This document shows, in pieces, positions 8,468-17,200 of a stretch of 64,000 nucleotides of DNA. Positions within the stretch are counted from its first letter, which is position 1. Every line of letters begins with the position of its first letter. Where the stretch lies: positions 2,803 through 66,802 of the forward strand of contig NZ_LMCW01000006.1 of assembly GCF_001424945.1 (NCBI RefSeq), written 5' to 3'. The position numbers and the translations under genes are program-made. The notes under the pieces are model-generated. The model worked only from the letters and a program-made list of their open reading frames with translations. It ran no database searches and had not been told where the DNA came from. Origin of the DNA: Rhizobium sp. Root1203. GTDB taxonomy: Bacteria; Pseudomonadota; Alphaproteobacteria; Rhizobiales; Rhizobiaceae.

Positions 8468-9954
8468 GTGTGCCTCTCGCGACGGCTGAGCAAATGCTCC
8501 GCGCGAGATTTGGAGCGCCTGCAAAGACGCCAACGGAGTATGTGATAGGTTTCACGACCTCCCAGGGCAGGGTTTTGGCGCTTCATCGTAAACTTGCGAA
8601 ATTGTGCATCTGGTTTCAGCCACCCGCACCGCCTGATATGGGCGGTATCCGGCTGATCGCCTATGCCAAAAACGACAACCTCAACGGTCCTCTTTCTCCG
8701 CTTTCCAGTCCATCCACTCTGCGCGCCGAGGTTACCTCGGAGGGGGCGCTGAACCGCTTCATCGACTGGTATGCAGCATCTGCAGCAGCGTCGTCGCAGT
8801 CATATGGTGCTGTGAATGGATCGAAACTCACCGCTAACTTCAACGCCCTGTTCCAGCGTTTCCAGCGGCTCGTCACCGCCCGAACTAAAGGCCACGCCTT
8901 CACCAATTTCAAGGAGGGATTGGCAGCAACCTGGGAAGACTACAAGCCTAAACTTCGCGATTATGCCCTCATGCTTCTAGCTTCGGACTCGTGGTCTGAA
9001 GGAAGTATAGGCTCAGGCACAATTCTGCGTAATGTTATCGATGCGATCGAAATCCAGGATAGCCGTCGCAACCTGACCAACAACCTCGTCTTTTGGCAGA
9101 ACCGGTATGGCCACGCCAACCGCAATCACCGGGTCTTCATCGAGGCGCTGACCAACCCAAAGCTTCGAAACGAAGTCGAACGGTTGCTGTATGCGCTTTA
9201 CGTTGGTGGCGGAGACGAAGGCGAGGTCTTCGAGCAGCTTAGCATCATCACGAGCGGCAAGTACCCGCTGCTGGCCTATCTGTATTTCCTGAAGGACATT
9301 GACCGCTTTGCGCCAATCCAGCCGACCGGTTTTGATCGCGTGTTTCGCGAAATGGGGATCGATTTCTCCACGCTGCGTCAGTGCGGCTGGGACAACTACA
9401 GCGCCTTCTTGAACCTGCTTCAGCAGATGAGGCCGCTGATTGCGCAGGAAGCGGGCTTAGAGTCTGTTCGCCTGATAGACTCGCACTCGTTTTGTTGGAT
9501 ATTTTCGACGCTCATCGAGATGGAGACAGAGGGCGACTTGATGCCCGCTGCCGGTTCGAAGGATGATGGCCGGATATTGGGCGCGCTCGAGAAATCCATC
9601 GTCGCAATGAGGATGTCCGTCGAGAATACGGTCAACAATTCCAACGGCCAATTTGTTCAGCGAGTGTTGAAGAATAAGGAGCTGCGGATGACTTCACAGC
9701 AGCTCGAGGCACTGATCCGTGAGCTTCTAGTTCAGCAGGATAACCGGTGCGCGTTAACTGGCATACCTTTACAGTTTCACGGGCAGCATAATGACAATAA
9801 CCTGTTGCCCTCTGTTGATCGCATTAACAGTGATGGCCACTACGAGGTTGGTAACCTTCAGATCGTGTGCCAATTCATTAATTTCTGGAAGGGTGCTGGC
9901 GACAACGAGGAGTTCAGACGGCTGCTGAACCTGACTCGAGGTATAGTGGCATAG
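8464..9954 (+). CDS. HNH-domain protein linked to the type I RM operon
   Basis: This 496-residue protein ends in an HNH-like nuclease fold: C429 in CALTG, DR at 452-453, H459, N464, C469 and N473 in CQFINFWKG. That is the pattern of small phage-type HNH enzymes. Residues 1-420 are not recognised. They are helical, with no helicase or ATPase motif, and could be a sensor or DNA-binding part. The start overlaps the hsdS stop as ATGA, so it is the last member of a five-gene operon. It may be an auxiliary defence nuclease or a regulator of the restriction complex. Standard type I systems need only R, M and S, so its presence is notable. No terminator is evident after the TAG stop. Confidence 0.8.
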   Translation: MSVPLATAEQMLRARFGAPAKTPTEYVIGFTTSQGRVLALHRKLAKLCIWFQPPAPPDMGGIRLIAYAKNDNLNGPLSPLSSPSTLRAEVTSEGALNRFIDWYAASAAASSQSYGAVNGSKLTANFNALFQRFQRLVTARTKGHAFTNFKEGLAATWEDYKPKLRDYALMLLASDSWSEGSIGSGTILRNVIDAIEIQDSRRNLTNNLVFWQNRYGHANRNHRVFIEALTNPKLRNEVERLLYALYVGGGDEGEVFEQLSIITSGKYPLLAYLYFLKDIDRFAPIQPTGFDRVFREMGIDFSTLRQCGWDNYSAFLNLLQQMRPLIAQEAGLESVRLIDSHSFCWIFSTLIEMETEGDLMPAAGSKDDGRILGALEKSIVAMRMSVENTVNNSNGQFVQRVLKNKELRMTSQQLEALIRELLVQQDNRCALTGIPLQFHGQHNDNNLLPSVDRINSDGHYEVGNLQIVCQFINFWKGAGDNEEFRRLLNLTRGIVA

Positions 9955-10100
9955 AATTTTGGTGAAATTAATGGCGAAAGCGTGCTGACAATAACGCAGT
10001 TTATCGTGGTGAAAAGCCATAAAATGTCACAGCTATTGTCACAGTTCGCGATCCTGATTCATCTATGTGTTTGTTTATATTGGTAAAAATGTGTTGAGTT

Positions 10101-10177
10101 TGGCGCACCCGACAGGATTCGAACCTGTGACCTTTGGAATCGGAATCCAACACTCTATCCAGCTGAGCTACGGGTGC
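10101..10177 (-). tRNA. tRNA-Arg (anticodon CCG), probable island attachment site
   Basis: The minus strand reads GCACCCGTAGCTCAGCTGGA at the 5' end and closes with the matching acceptor strand CGGGTGC, then G and an encoded CCA. The D arm, the T arm (GGTTCGAATCC) and an anticodon stem TTGGA/TCCAA holding loop TTCCGAT are all present. The anticodon is CCG, for Arg codon CGG. The 3' end points toward the integrase/restriction island, the usual geometry for tRNA-targeted integration. Confidence 0.97.
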
Positions 10178-10249
10178 ATGCCTGAGGCGGTATGAATCGC
10201 CTGTCCGATGGGTGGTTCTTAGCCTAGCTTTCACTCAGCATCAATGTCC

Positions 10250-10286
10250 AAAATTGAAAAGTCCGCCGTTCTTGCAAACGGCGGAC
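10250..10286 (-). terminator. Intrinsic terminator after xylG
   Basis: A 10-bp stem (GTCCGCCGTT / AACGGCGGAC, 10261-10286) with a six-base loop follows xylG on the minus strand. It is followed by a T-rich run, TTTTCAATTTT. Confidence 0.85.
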
Positions 10287-10308
10287 CTATTGTTTTCGTT
10301 CGGCGTGT

Positions 10309-11109
10309 TCAAACCTGCATGGCGCCAGGGCCGGGGATGGCTTTGGGCGGCACCTTGCCGAGGATGATCATGCCGAGGACCTCGTCCTTGGTGACGTCTT
10401 CGGTGCGGGCATGGCCGACAACCTGGCCGTTCTTCATGACGGAGACGCGGTCGGCGAGGTCGAAGACGTCGTGGATGTCGTGGCTGATGAGGAAGATGCC
10501 GATGCCTTCCTTCTTCAGCTGCTTGATGAGTTCGCCGACCTGCGCGGTTTCCTGCGGACCAAGGGCGGCCGTCGGCTCGTCCATGATCAGGATGCGCGCG
10601 TTGAAGAGGATTGCGCGGGCGATCGCCACCGATTGCCGCTGGCCGCCGGACAGCGCCTTTACCGGCTCCTTGAAGCGGCGGAAGTTCGGGTTCAGCCGTC
10701 CCATCACTTCGCGGGCGGAGGCCTCCATGGCGACGTCGTCGAGTGTGCCCCACTTGGTCTTCAGCTCGCGGCCGAGATAGAGGTTTGCAGCCGCGTCGAC
10801 GTTGTCGGCGACGGCGAGCGTCTGGTAGATCGTCTCGATGCCATACTTCTTGGCATCGCGCGGATTGCGGATCTCGGCCGGTTCGCCTTCGATCAGGATC
10901 TCGCCGCTGTCGCGCTTGTAGGCGCCGGAGAGGATCTTGATCAGCGTCGACTTGCCCGCACCGTTGTGGCCGAGAAGGGCCACGACTTCGCCGGGGTAGA
11001 GGTCGACGGAGGCGTTGTCGACAGCATGGATGCCACCGAAGGAGATCGAGATGTTCTTCAACTCGACAAGAGGCGCGTTCTTGCTTTGGGGAGTGCGTTG
11101 ATCAGTCAT
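10309..11109 (-). CDS. xylG: Sugar (xylose-type) ABC transporter ATP-binding protein
   Basis: This is the ATPase of a xylose-type uptake system of the CUT2 class. It is single-domain (266 residues), unlike the double-domain XylG/AraG of enterics. Such half-length ATPases are common in rhizobial CUT2 systems. Visible motifs are Walker [10 protein letters not shown], signature LSGGQRQ and Walker B ILIMDEPT, then the H-loop in LISHDIHD. It lies downstream of xylH with a gap of about 14 bases and ends at a strong terminator, so it closes the xylF-xylH-xylG operon. FrcA (fructose) is a close relative; the neighbouring XylF-like binding protein favours xylose. Confidence 0.9.
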   Translation of the reverse strand: MTDQRTPQSKNAPLVELKNISISFGGIHAVDNASVDLYPGEVVALLGHNGAGKSTLIKILSGAYKRDSGEILIEGEPAEIRNPRDAKKYGIETIYQTLAVADNVDAAANLYLGRELKTKWGTLDDVAMEASAREVMGRLNPNFRRFKEPVKALSGGQRQSVAIARAILFNARILIMDEPTAALGPQETAQVGELIKQLKKEGIGIFLISHDIHDVFDLADRVSVMKNGQVVGHARTEDVTKDEVLGMIILGKVPPKAIPGPGAMQV

Positions 11110-11123
11110 GTCCAGGACTCCTC

Positions 11124-12437
11124 TTACTTGGCACGCGAGCGATAGACGGTGTCGAGCCAGACGGCAACGACGAGGACCGCGCCGACAACGACGCTTTGCA
11201 GCGGCGTGTCGACATGGGCCAGCACCATGCCGGACTGGAGTGACTGCATCACGAGCGCGCCGAGCATGGCGCCGGCAATCGTGCCGGTGCCGCCTGCAAG
11301 CGACGTGCCGCCGATGACGGCTGCAGCGATCGTATAAAGTTCGTCAAGCGTACCCTGAGAATTGGTGGCGGCGTTGAGACGTGCCGTCGAGATGGCCGCG
11401 GCGATTGCCGCCAGGATGCCCATCAGTGCGAAGATGCGAACGGTTACCCAGCGGGTCTTGATACCGGCGAGTTCGGCTGCCTCCGGATTGCCGCCGATGG
11501 CGAAGACGTAGCGGCCGAAGCGCAGGCGGGTGGCAATGAACGTCATGATGATGCCGGTTACGATCGCGATCAGGACCGGAACGGCAATACCGTAGGGGAT
11601 GTCCAGGCCGGTTTCGGGCCAGGCGATGTTGTTGGCCTCGGCATACTTCTTGGCGATGTTGATCGGCCAGTAGTAGCTGTTGGCGATCCAGACCGCGCCG
11701 AGGATCAGCACGCACGACAGCGCCGAGAGGAAATACTCCGCCCAGAGCGGGCGGCGCGGGAAGCCGAAGCGCTTGCGCTGGCGGCGGGAGTTGACGATGC
11801 TGCCGATGACGAACAGGCAGGCAATGATGCCGACGATCCAGCTCCAGGTCGCGCCGATGGAGCCTTCGGCGCCGCCGCCCATGATGCGGAAGGTCTGGTT
11901 CATCGGGGCGACCGTCTGGCCGCTGGTGACCAGCCAGGTGGCCCCGCGCCAGACAAGCAGCCCGCCGAGCGTGACGATGAAGGAGGGAACGTTGAGGAAA
12001 GCGATGATCAGCCCCTGAAAGCCGCCGATCAAGGCACCGGCGAGGATGCCGATCAGGAGGGTGATGATCCAGGTGAACTGGCTGTCGAAGCCGAGAAGTC
12101 CCGGCAGGATCTTGGCCTGCGTCACGCCCATGATCATGCCGCAGAGGCCGAGCACGGAGCCGACCGACAGGTCGATGTTGCGGGTCACGATGATGAGCAC
12201 CATGCCGGTCGTCATGATCGCGATGTCTGTCGTCTGGACCGACAGGTTCCAGAGATTGCGCGGCGTGAGGAAAAGACCGCCGGTGATGAAGTGAAAACCG
12301 ATCCAGATGAGGACGAGCGCGCCAATCATGCCAAGAAGGCGCGTATCGATTTCGGTGGCGCGGAAGAAGCGGCTGATGGCACTGCCCTCGGCCACGCCCG
12401 GTCCGCTTGAAGTTGTGGATTTTACCATTTCGGCCAT
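11124..12437 (-). CDS. xylH: Sugar (xylose-type) ABC transporter permease
   Basis: This is the membrane channel of the CUT2 importer, with about ten hydrophobic segments over 437 residues. The family region [12 protein letters not shown] is present near residues 125-135, as are the C-terminal [11 protein letters not shown] and [13 protein letters not shown] longer frame reaches back to 12584, but ATG 12437 (MAEMVKSTT) is preceded by GGGGGAA at ribosome-binding distance, so I use it. A long cytoplasmic insert near the middle (about 230-290) is common in rhizobial XylH. It works with XylF in the periplasm and XylG as the motor. Confidence 0.92.
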   Translation of the reverse strand: MAEMVKSTTSSGPGVAEGSAISRFFRATEIDTRLLGMIGALVLIWIGFHFITGGLFLTPRNLWNLSVQTTDIAIMTTGMVLIIVTRNIDLSVGSVLGLCGMIMGVTQAKILPGLLGFDSQFTWIITLLIGILAGALIGGFQGLIIAFLNVPSFIVTLGGLLVWRGATWLVTSGQTVAPMNQTFRIMGGGAEGSIGATWSWIVGIIACLFVIGSIVNSRRQRKRFGFPRRPLWAEYFLSALSCVLILGAVWIANSYYWPINIAKKYAEANNIAWPETGLDIPYGIAVPVLIAIVTGIIMTFIATRLRFGRYVFAIGGNPEAAELAGIKTRWVTVRIFALMGILAAIAAAISTARLNAATNSQGTLDELYTIAAAVIGGTSLAGGTGTIAGAMLGALVMQSLQSGMVLAHVDTPLQSVVVGAVLVVAVWLDTVYRSRAK

Positions 12438-12641
12438 GGGTTTGCTGTTCCCCCACTGTTTGGACTTACTGCCGGCACCGTCAAACCGCTGCCCGCTTAG
12501 CGTCCTGTTCTTGTACTGACCATCGCCGTGCTTCCGGAGTTTCGGTCGCTCGGGTCCCGCGACACGATACCGGCAGGGAATCAAAGTACGCGATGGTGCG
12601 ATGAGGCGGAGAAACCATCGGATGACGGTTCAAATCCGCGT

Positions 12642-12677
12642 CCGGCGCCGCAACGGTGTTGACCGTTGCGGCGCCGG
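12642..12677 (-). other. Strong hairpin between xylF and xylH
   Basis: A perfect 16-bp stem (12642-12657 with 12662-12677) and a GTTG loop lie in the 264-base gap after xylF. There is no T-run on the minus-strand side. It therefore looks like an mRNA 3'-stabilising or attenuating structure rather than a full terminator. Such elements keep the binding-protein message more abundant than those of the permease and ATPase. Confidence 0.7.
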
Positions 12678-12701
12678 TGATTCTTGCCTTGCGGCCAGCT
12701 G

Positions 12702-13742
12702 TTAGTCGCAAGCCTTGGTGCTGCCGGCCTTGACGCCCTGGCAGGCTTCGGCCTTGGAGATCCAGCCCGCGTCGATGACGACGTTCAGGTTGTCCTTGGT
12801 GATCGGAAGCGGCTTGAGGAAGACCGATTCCATGGCAACGCCCTTGGCGCCACCCTTGAAGGTCTGGACGCCTTCGACTTCGGTCATCTTCTTGCCACCG
12901 GCAAGATCGAGAGCGATTTCGGCAGCGCGCTTTCCGAGTTCGCGGCTGTCCTTCCAGACGGAAACCGTCTGCGTGCCGAGAGCGACGCGGTTCAGGGCTG
13001 CCTTGTCGGCGTCCTGACCGGAGACCGGCACGGAGCCGGCGAGACCCTGTGCGTCGAGCGCTGCGATCGCGCCGCCGGCAGTGCCATCGTTTGCGGCAAC
13101 AACGGCATCAACCTTGTTGTTGTTCGCGGTCAGGAACTGTTCCATGTTGCGCTGCGCGTTTTCGGGCAGCCAGCCGTCGGTGTAGGCTTCGCCGACGTTC
13201 TTGATCTTGCCGGCGTCGATTGCGGGCTTCAGCACTTCCATCGCGCCTGCGAAGAGGAAGTCGGCGTTCGGATCGGACGACGAGCCCTTGATGAAGACGT
13301 AGTTGCCTTCAGGCTTGACGTTGAAAACGCCCTGCGCCTGCATGCGACCGACTTCCTTGTTGTCGAAGGTCAGGTAGAACGCAGCCGGGTTTTCGATCAG
13401 GCGGTCGTAGCCGACGACCGGGATACCTTCAGCGGCAGCCTTTTCGATGGCCGGGCCGATTGCGTCCGAGTCCTGCGCAAGAATGATAAGAGCGTTTGCG
13501 CCCTGCGAAATCAGGGATTCAACGTCCGTCAGCTGCTTTGCGGCAGACGACTGTGCGTCAGCGGAGATGTATTTCGCGCCCTTGGCTTCGAGTGCCTTCT
13601 TGATGGCAGCTTCGTCTGTCTTCCAGCGTTCTTCCTGGAAATTGGACCAGGAAACGCCGACGACCAGGTCTGCAGCCATGGCAGCCGTGTGCACGGTCAC
13701 GAGGATGGCAGCGCCGGCCATCAGCTTCAAAATAGACTTCAT
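12702..13742 (-). CDS. xylF: D-xylose-binding periplasmic protein
   Basis: XylF captures xylose in the periplasm and delivers it to XylH. A signal peptide is clear (charged MKSILK, hydrophobic core, cleavage after AAMA near residue 23). The mature part is a periplasmic-binding-protein type I fold. The stretches [31 protein letters not shown] and SGQDAD closely follow enteric XylF. Length (346) is normal. The ATG is preceded by GGGAGGAT at good distance. It is the first gene of the operon and is divergent from a ROK repressor, with a palindrome between them. Confidence 0.95.
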   Translation of the reverse strand: MKSILKLMAGAAILVTVHTAAMAADLVVGVSWSNFQEERWKTDEAAIKKALEAKGAKYISADAQSSAAKQLTDVESLISQGANALIILAQDSDAIGPAIEKAAAEGIPVVGYDRLIENPAAFYLTFDNKEVGRMQAQGVFNVKPEGNYVFIKGSSSDPNADFLFAGAMEVLKPAIDAGKIKNVGEAYTDGWLPENAQRNMEQFLTANNNKVDAVVAANDGTAGGAIAALDAQGLAGSVPVSGQDADKAALNRVALGTQTVSVWKDSRELGKRAAEIALDLAGGKKMTEVEGVQTFKGGAKGVAMESVFLKPLPITKDNLNVVIDAGWISKAEACQGVKAGSTKACD

Positions 13743-13823
13743 AATATCCTCCCGAATGGATTGCGGCCAGCCCCAGCCAGTGGTCCTCCGACCGCCGCGG
13801 TTTGCTGCCGAGAAAGGTTTGAA

Positions 13824-13850
13824 TTATTTTCTCGACAGTCGAGAAATTAA
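13824..13850. promoter_or_regulatory. Candidate operator for the ROK regulator (XylR)
   Basis: A perfect 9-1-9 palindrome, TTTCTCGAC-A-GTCGAGAAA (13828-13846), lies in the xylF/xylR gap, with TTA/TAA extensions outside one mismatch. It is 82 bases upstream of xylF and 122 upstream of the regulator. The position suits a repressor controlling both genes. Confidence 0.72.
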
Positions 13851-13968
13851 GTGTCAGAGATTTTTTCAACTGTCAACACTGCACTGCCGGCTTAATTTCC
13901 ATCGTGGAAAGGTTGTTGGAGATAGGGTGTGAAGGAGGGCGGAATGCGAGGGGGAGAGGCAGGCATAC

Positions 13969-15198
13969 ATGCTGACCAAGTCGAGCACGGAGTTGGTCCG
14001 GCAGCGTAACAGTGTGCTGGTACTTGCCGCGCTTCGAAGGCACGGCGCGCTTGCGCATACGGAGATTTCGGATTTCACCAAGCTCTCCTCTGCCACCATT
14101 TCGGCCATCACAGCCGATCTGGAGAAGGCGCAGATCATCGAGAAATCCGAGCATCAGGCCGCGGCCGGCCGCGGGCGGCCGCGCGTGCTTTTCCGGCAGC
14201 GGCGCGATTGCGGCTACCTGATCGTCGTGATCATTTCTTCTGATGGCGTTCAATATTCGCTGGTCGACTATGCGGGAAAACTGATCGACCGGTTCAGCGA
14301 GGACCGTTCTCATGATCCTGCCGGTGCCGATCGGTTCGTCGCGTCGGTCCGGGAGGGGCTGGCGCGGCTCCTTGCCCGTTCACGGATATCGCAGGAAAAG
14401 GTGCTGCTCATATCGATCAGCAGCAAGGGGCTGGTGAATTCGACCGAACCCGTGCTTCTCTGGTCGCCGATCTTCGGCAGCGACAAGATCGATTTCGAAT
14501 CGGCGTTGCGACCCGACTGGCAAGCGAAGATCATCCTGGACAACGAGACCTTGCTCGTCGCAGCCGCACTCGGCGCCCATGAAGAGAATCTGAAAGGCGC
14601 GGACTTTCGTTCGCTTGCCGCGTTGTCCCTCGGGCACAGCATCGGGCTTGGCATCGTCAAGCGGACAGCGCCGGGAGAGCGGGAAATTTCGGCGCCCAAT
14701 TTCGGGCACATGCTGCACATGGCGAACGGCGGCCTTTGTCGCTGCGGCAGCAAGGGATGCATCGAGGCCTATGCGGGTTTCTACGCCATTCTCCGAATGG
14801 CCTTCGAGGTCCCGCTCGATACGATCCCGGCGAAGTTCGTGCCGATTGCCGAACTCGACAAGATTGCCGTCAAGGCGCGGCAGGGGCATCGGATGTCGGC
14901 GTTTGCCTTCCGGCAGGCGGGCATCGCGCTCGGCAACGGGCTCTCGCGCCTGCTCAGTCTGACGGAACGCATGCCGATCGCGCTTACCGGTCCGGGCACA
15001 CGGTACTACGATCTCCTGCGCCAGGGGATCGAGGATGGCCTCAGCCAGTCGCATGCCGTGCGGATGGAAGGAATGCCGGAAATCCGCGTCGTCGCGGACG
15101 AGCAGATTCTCGTCTTCGAGGGGCATCTGAACAGAGCGTTGTCCGTCATCGACCAGGATATCGTGTTGTCCGGCGTACTGGGATCCGAATCCTCATAG
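13969..15198 (+). CDS. xylR: ROK-family transcriptional repressor, xylose-type
   Basis: This is a sugar-responsive repressor. The N-terminal winged helix-turn-helix (about 15-75, LAHTEISDFTKLSSATISAI) is followed by a ROK sugar-kinase-like sensor domain. The ROK zinc cluster is seen in LCRCGSKGC, with the His of FGHMLHM just before. The 409-residue length fits XylR/NagC-type regulators. It is transcribed away from xylFHG, which it probably represses in the absence of xylose; the shared gap holds a palindrome. The symbol is inferred from context. The ATP-binding motif of true ROK kinases is degenerate, as expected for a regulator. Confidence 0.88.
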   Translation: MLTKSSTELVRQRNSVLVLAALRRHGALAHTEISDFTKLSSATISAITADLEKAQIIEKSEHQAAAGRGRPRVLFRQRRDCGYLIVVIISSDGVQYSLVDYAGKLIDRFSEDRSHDPAGADRFVASVREGLARLLARSRISQEKVLLISISSKGLVNSTEPVLLWSPIFGSDKIDFESALRPDWQAKIILDNETLLVAAALGAHEENLKGADFRSLAALSLGHSIGLGIVKRTAPGEREISAPNFGHMLHMANGGLCRCGSKGCIEAYAGFYAILRMAFEVPLDTIPAKFVPIAELDKIAVKARQGHRMSAFAFRQAGIALGNGLSRLLSLTERMPIALTGPGTRYYDLLRQGIEDGLSQSHAVRMEGMPEIRVVADEQILVFEGHLNRALSVIDQDIVLSGVLGSESS

Positions 15199-15209
15199 AC
15201 AAACGAGAA

Positions 15210-15232
15210 ATGGCCGGGCAGGGCCCGGCCAT
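15210..15232 (-). terminator. Terminator between convergent xylR and idhA
   Basis: A perfect 10-bp stem, ATGGCCGGGC / GCCCGGCCAT, with a three-base loop lies between the two convergent stop codons. On the minus strand it is followed by TTTCTCGTTT, so it serves idhA best. It may act weakly for xylR too. Confidence 0.8.
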
Positions 15233-15265
15233 CTCATGTGCGGCTTTCGGTCGGGAGAGGAGCCG

Positions 15266-16258
15266 TCAGCCGATCTTGATGAGCTTGCCTTCCTTGACGG
15301 ATTGGAGGGCCGCATCCGCCAGCGCCAGCGCCGCAAGGCCGTCAGCGCCCGAAGGAGAAATCGCCGCGCCCTTCTCGATGGCTGCGATGAAGCTGGCGAT
15401 CTCGTTGGCGTAGGCTTCGGTATAGCGCGTCATGAAGAAGTCATGCAGCGGCGGCCTGGTATAGCCTTCACCGTTGGCGACCTCGATGGAGACGGCGCGC
15501 TGGTTCTCGGCGGCGACCATTCCCTTCGAACCGTGCACCTCGATGCGCTGGTCGTAGCCATAGGTGGCGCGACGTGAGTTGGAGATGATCGCCTGCTTGC
15601 CTGATTTGGTCTGCAGGATTACCGAGACGCTATCGTAGTCGCCGGCGTCGCCGATTGCCTTGTCGACCAGGACTGCTGCCGTGGCCGTTACGGCGACCGG
15701 TTCTTCGCCGAGGAGGTAGCGGGCCATGTCGAAATCGTGGATCGTCATGTCTCGGAAAATGCCGCCGGAGCGCTTGATGTAATCAACGGGCGGGGCGCCC
15801 GGATCGCGCGATGTGATCGTCACCATCTCGACGTCGCCGATGCGTCCATCGTCGATGGCCTTGCGCACCGCCATGAAGTGCGGGTCGAAGCGGCGGTTGA
15901 AGCCGACCATCAGCTTGCCCTTGGTTTCGGCGACAACCTTGATGCAGGCCTTGACGCGGGCAACGTCGAGATCAACAGGTTTTTCGCAGAAGATCGCCTT
16001 GCCGGCGCGAGCGAAACGCTCGATCAGTTCTGCGTGGGTATCGGTGGGCGTGCAGATGACGACGGCGTCGATGTCCTTTGCGGCTTCGATTGCCTCGATG
16101 GTGCGGACTTCGCAACCGTATGCCGTTGCGATCGCATCGGCGGCCTGCGGGAAGGCGTCGGCTACCGCTACCAGCCTGGCATTGGCGTCGCTGCTCACCG
16201 CCTTGGCGTGGACCTTGCCGATGCGGCCGGCGCCGAGAAGACCAAATCTGACTGTCAT
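15266..16258 (-). CDS. idhA: myo-Inositol 2-dehydrogenase (Gfo/Idh/MocA family)
   Basis: The enzyme oxidises myo-inositol to 2-keto-myo-inositol with NAD+, the first step of inositol catabolism. The N-terminal Rossmann fold starts with GLLGAGRIGKVHA. The family motif EKPVDL places Lys93, and the FRDMTIHDFDMARYL block gives Asp170 and His174. These match the catalytic Lys, Asp and His of Bacillus inositol dehydrogenase. Length (330) and sequence closely resemble rhizobial IdhA. GGGAGG precedes the ATG at good spacing. The gene stands alone, convergent with xylR. The rest of an iol operon is not in the window, which is usual for rhizobia. A GGAA-N6-TTCC site lies upstream. Confidence 0.93.
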   Translation of the reverse strand: MTVRFGLLGAGRIGKVHAKAVSSDANARLVAVADAFPQAADAIATAYGCEVRTIEAIEAAKDIDAVVICTPTDTHAELIERFARAGKAIFCEKPVDLDVARVKACIKVVAETKGKLMVGFNRRFDPHFMAVRKAIDDGRIGDVEMVTITSRDPGAPPVDYIKRSGGIFRDMTIHDFDMARYLLGEEPVAVTATAAVLVDKAIGDAGDYDSVSVILQTKSGKQAIISNSRRATYGYDQRIEVHGSKGMVAAENQRAVSIEVANGEGYTRPPLHDFFMTRYTEAYANEIASFIAAIEKGAAISPSGADGLAALALADAALQSVKEGKLIKIG

Positions 16259-16306
16259 GAGAACCTCCCTTGAATTCGGAATGAATTAACCGAACTGCTA
16301 TAATTG

Positions 16307-16322
16307 TGGAATTTTCATTCCA
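16307..16322. promoter_or_regulatory. IolR-type operator upstream of idhA
   Basis: TGGAAT-TTTC-ATTCCA is a 6-4-6 palindrome and fits GGAA-N6-TTCC exactly (16308-16321). As I recall, this is the motif proposed for IolR repression of inositol genes in Sinorhizobium meliloti. It lies 49 bases upstream of the idhA start, where a repressor could block the promoter. Confidence 0.7.
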
Positions 16323-16411
16323 TTTTCTGTGTTCGACGTCAAGCCCGGCACCCTTTCACATTTGTGAAAAGCATCCTAAAGACATGCGACAGGTTTACAC
16401 GCGGGAATGAC

Positions 16412-16666
16412 ATGCAGCTGATTGATCCAAACCATCCGGTCTACCGCCCGCTTTGGGTGCGCATTCTGATCGTCGCCGTCTGTTTCAGCTGGGCATTGAT
16501 GGAAACCACCAGGGGCGATCCATTCTGGGCGGTATTGGCAGCTGGCGCGGGCGCCTACTCCATCTATATGCTGCTCTGGAGCTACAAGCCGCCGACGCCG
16601 ACGCAAACGGAGCCTGAGGTAGTAGCCGAGCCGGATGAGCAGGACGTCAAAAAAGACGGGGAATGA
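16412..16666 (+). CDS. Small membrane protein, conserved in rhizobia
   Basis: This is an 84-residue protein with two hydrophobic segments (about 12-30 and 33-52) and an acidic Glu/Pro/Asp-rich tail. The frame opens at 16304, but ATG 16412 with GGGA seven bases upstream gives the compact form starting MQLIDPNHPVYRPLWVR, which I prefer. The function is unknown. It is probably an inner-membrane protein. It is convergent with the J-domain-like gene that follows, and their stop codons are adjacent. Confidence 0.7.
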   Translation: MQLIDPNHPVYRPLWVRILIVAVCFSWALMETTRGDPFWAVLAAGAGAYSIYMLLWSYKPPTPTQTEPEVVAEPDEQDVKKDGE

Positions 16667-17143
16667 TCATCGACCGAGCCGCTTGATCGCCTCGTCGATC
16701 AGCAGATTTGCGATCGTCATGCGCTTGGCAGCGTTCTCGCGGAATAGCAGATCCACGCCGTCCGGATGGTTCATCTTTGCGAAGGCGCGGCGCTTCTCGC
16801 CAAGGCTTTGAACCGTGTCGCGCGCCGAAATGGAGAGTTCGGCGGCGACGTCCTGCGGGGCGGTGCGCGAGAGATGCTCGGGCATGACCGGCTCAGGTTC
16901 GGCCGCCGGTTCAGGCTCGGGTCCGGGGGATATCTCTTCTTCGCACGGCGCATCGGATTCCAGAAGATCGAGATAGGCCTGACCGGGTTGTGCCGACGCG
17001 ACCGACACCCCCTCCATGACGTCGAAGGCGAGACCTGTCGTCAAGCCGCGGATGCGGGCGGAGACCGGGGCGTCAAGCTCGTTCTCGTCATCCGCTTTCA
17101 GACGGTCGAGCACGGACTGGAATACCGACTGGCCAAACAGCAT
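16667..17143 (-). CDS. Hypothetical protein with a J-domain-like C-terminus
   Basis: This 158-residue soluble protein has an acidic, Pro/Glu-rich linker (about 75-95, repeated PEPEPAAEPEP). Its C-terminal helical part contains the tripeptide HPD in AKMNHPDGVD, between two helices, and ends with RMTIANLLIDEAIKRL. That is how the J-domain of DnaJ co-chaperones is built, but the domain is short and no other DnaJ part is present. I chose ATG 17143, with GGGAGAAGGAG upstream, over a longer frame opening at 17161. A Hsp70-partner role is inference. Similar proteins occur widely in rhizobia as hypotheticals. Confidence 0.72.
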   Translation of the reverse strand: MLFGQSVFQSVLDRLKADDENELDAPVSARIRGLTTGLAFDVMEGVSVASAQPGQAYLDLLESDAPCEEEISPGPEPEPAAEPEPVMPEHLSRTAPQDVAAELSISARDTVQSLGEKRRAFAKMNHPDGVDLLFRENAAKRMTIANLLIDEAIKRLGR

Positions 17144-17200
17144 GTGCGCTCCTTCTCCCAACGGCGCGCATTAGACGCGCGCAACATGGCGCCGAGCTTG

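Noticed and set aside
12684..13850. Long plus-strand frame opposite xylF
   Set aside because: The xylF protein on the other strand is unmistakable; the plus frame has no family features.
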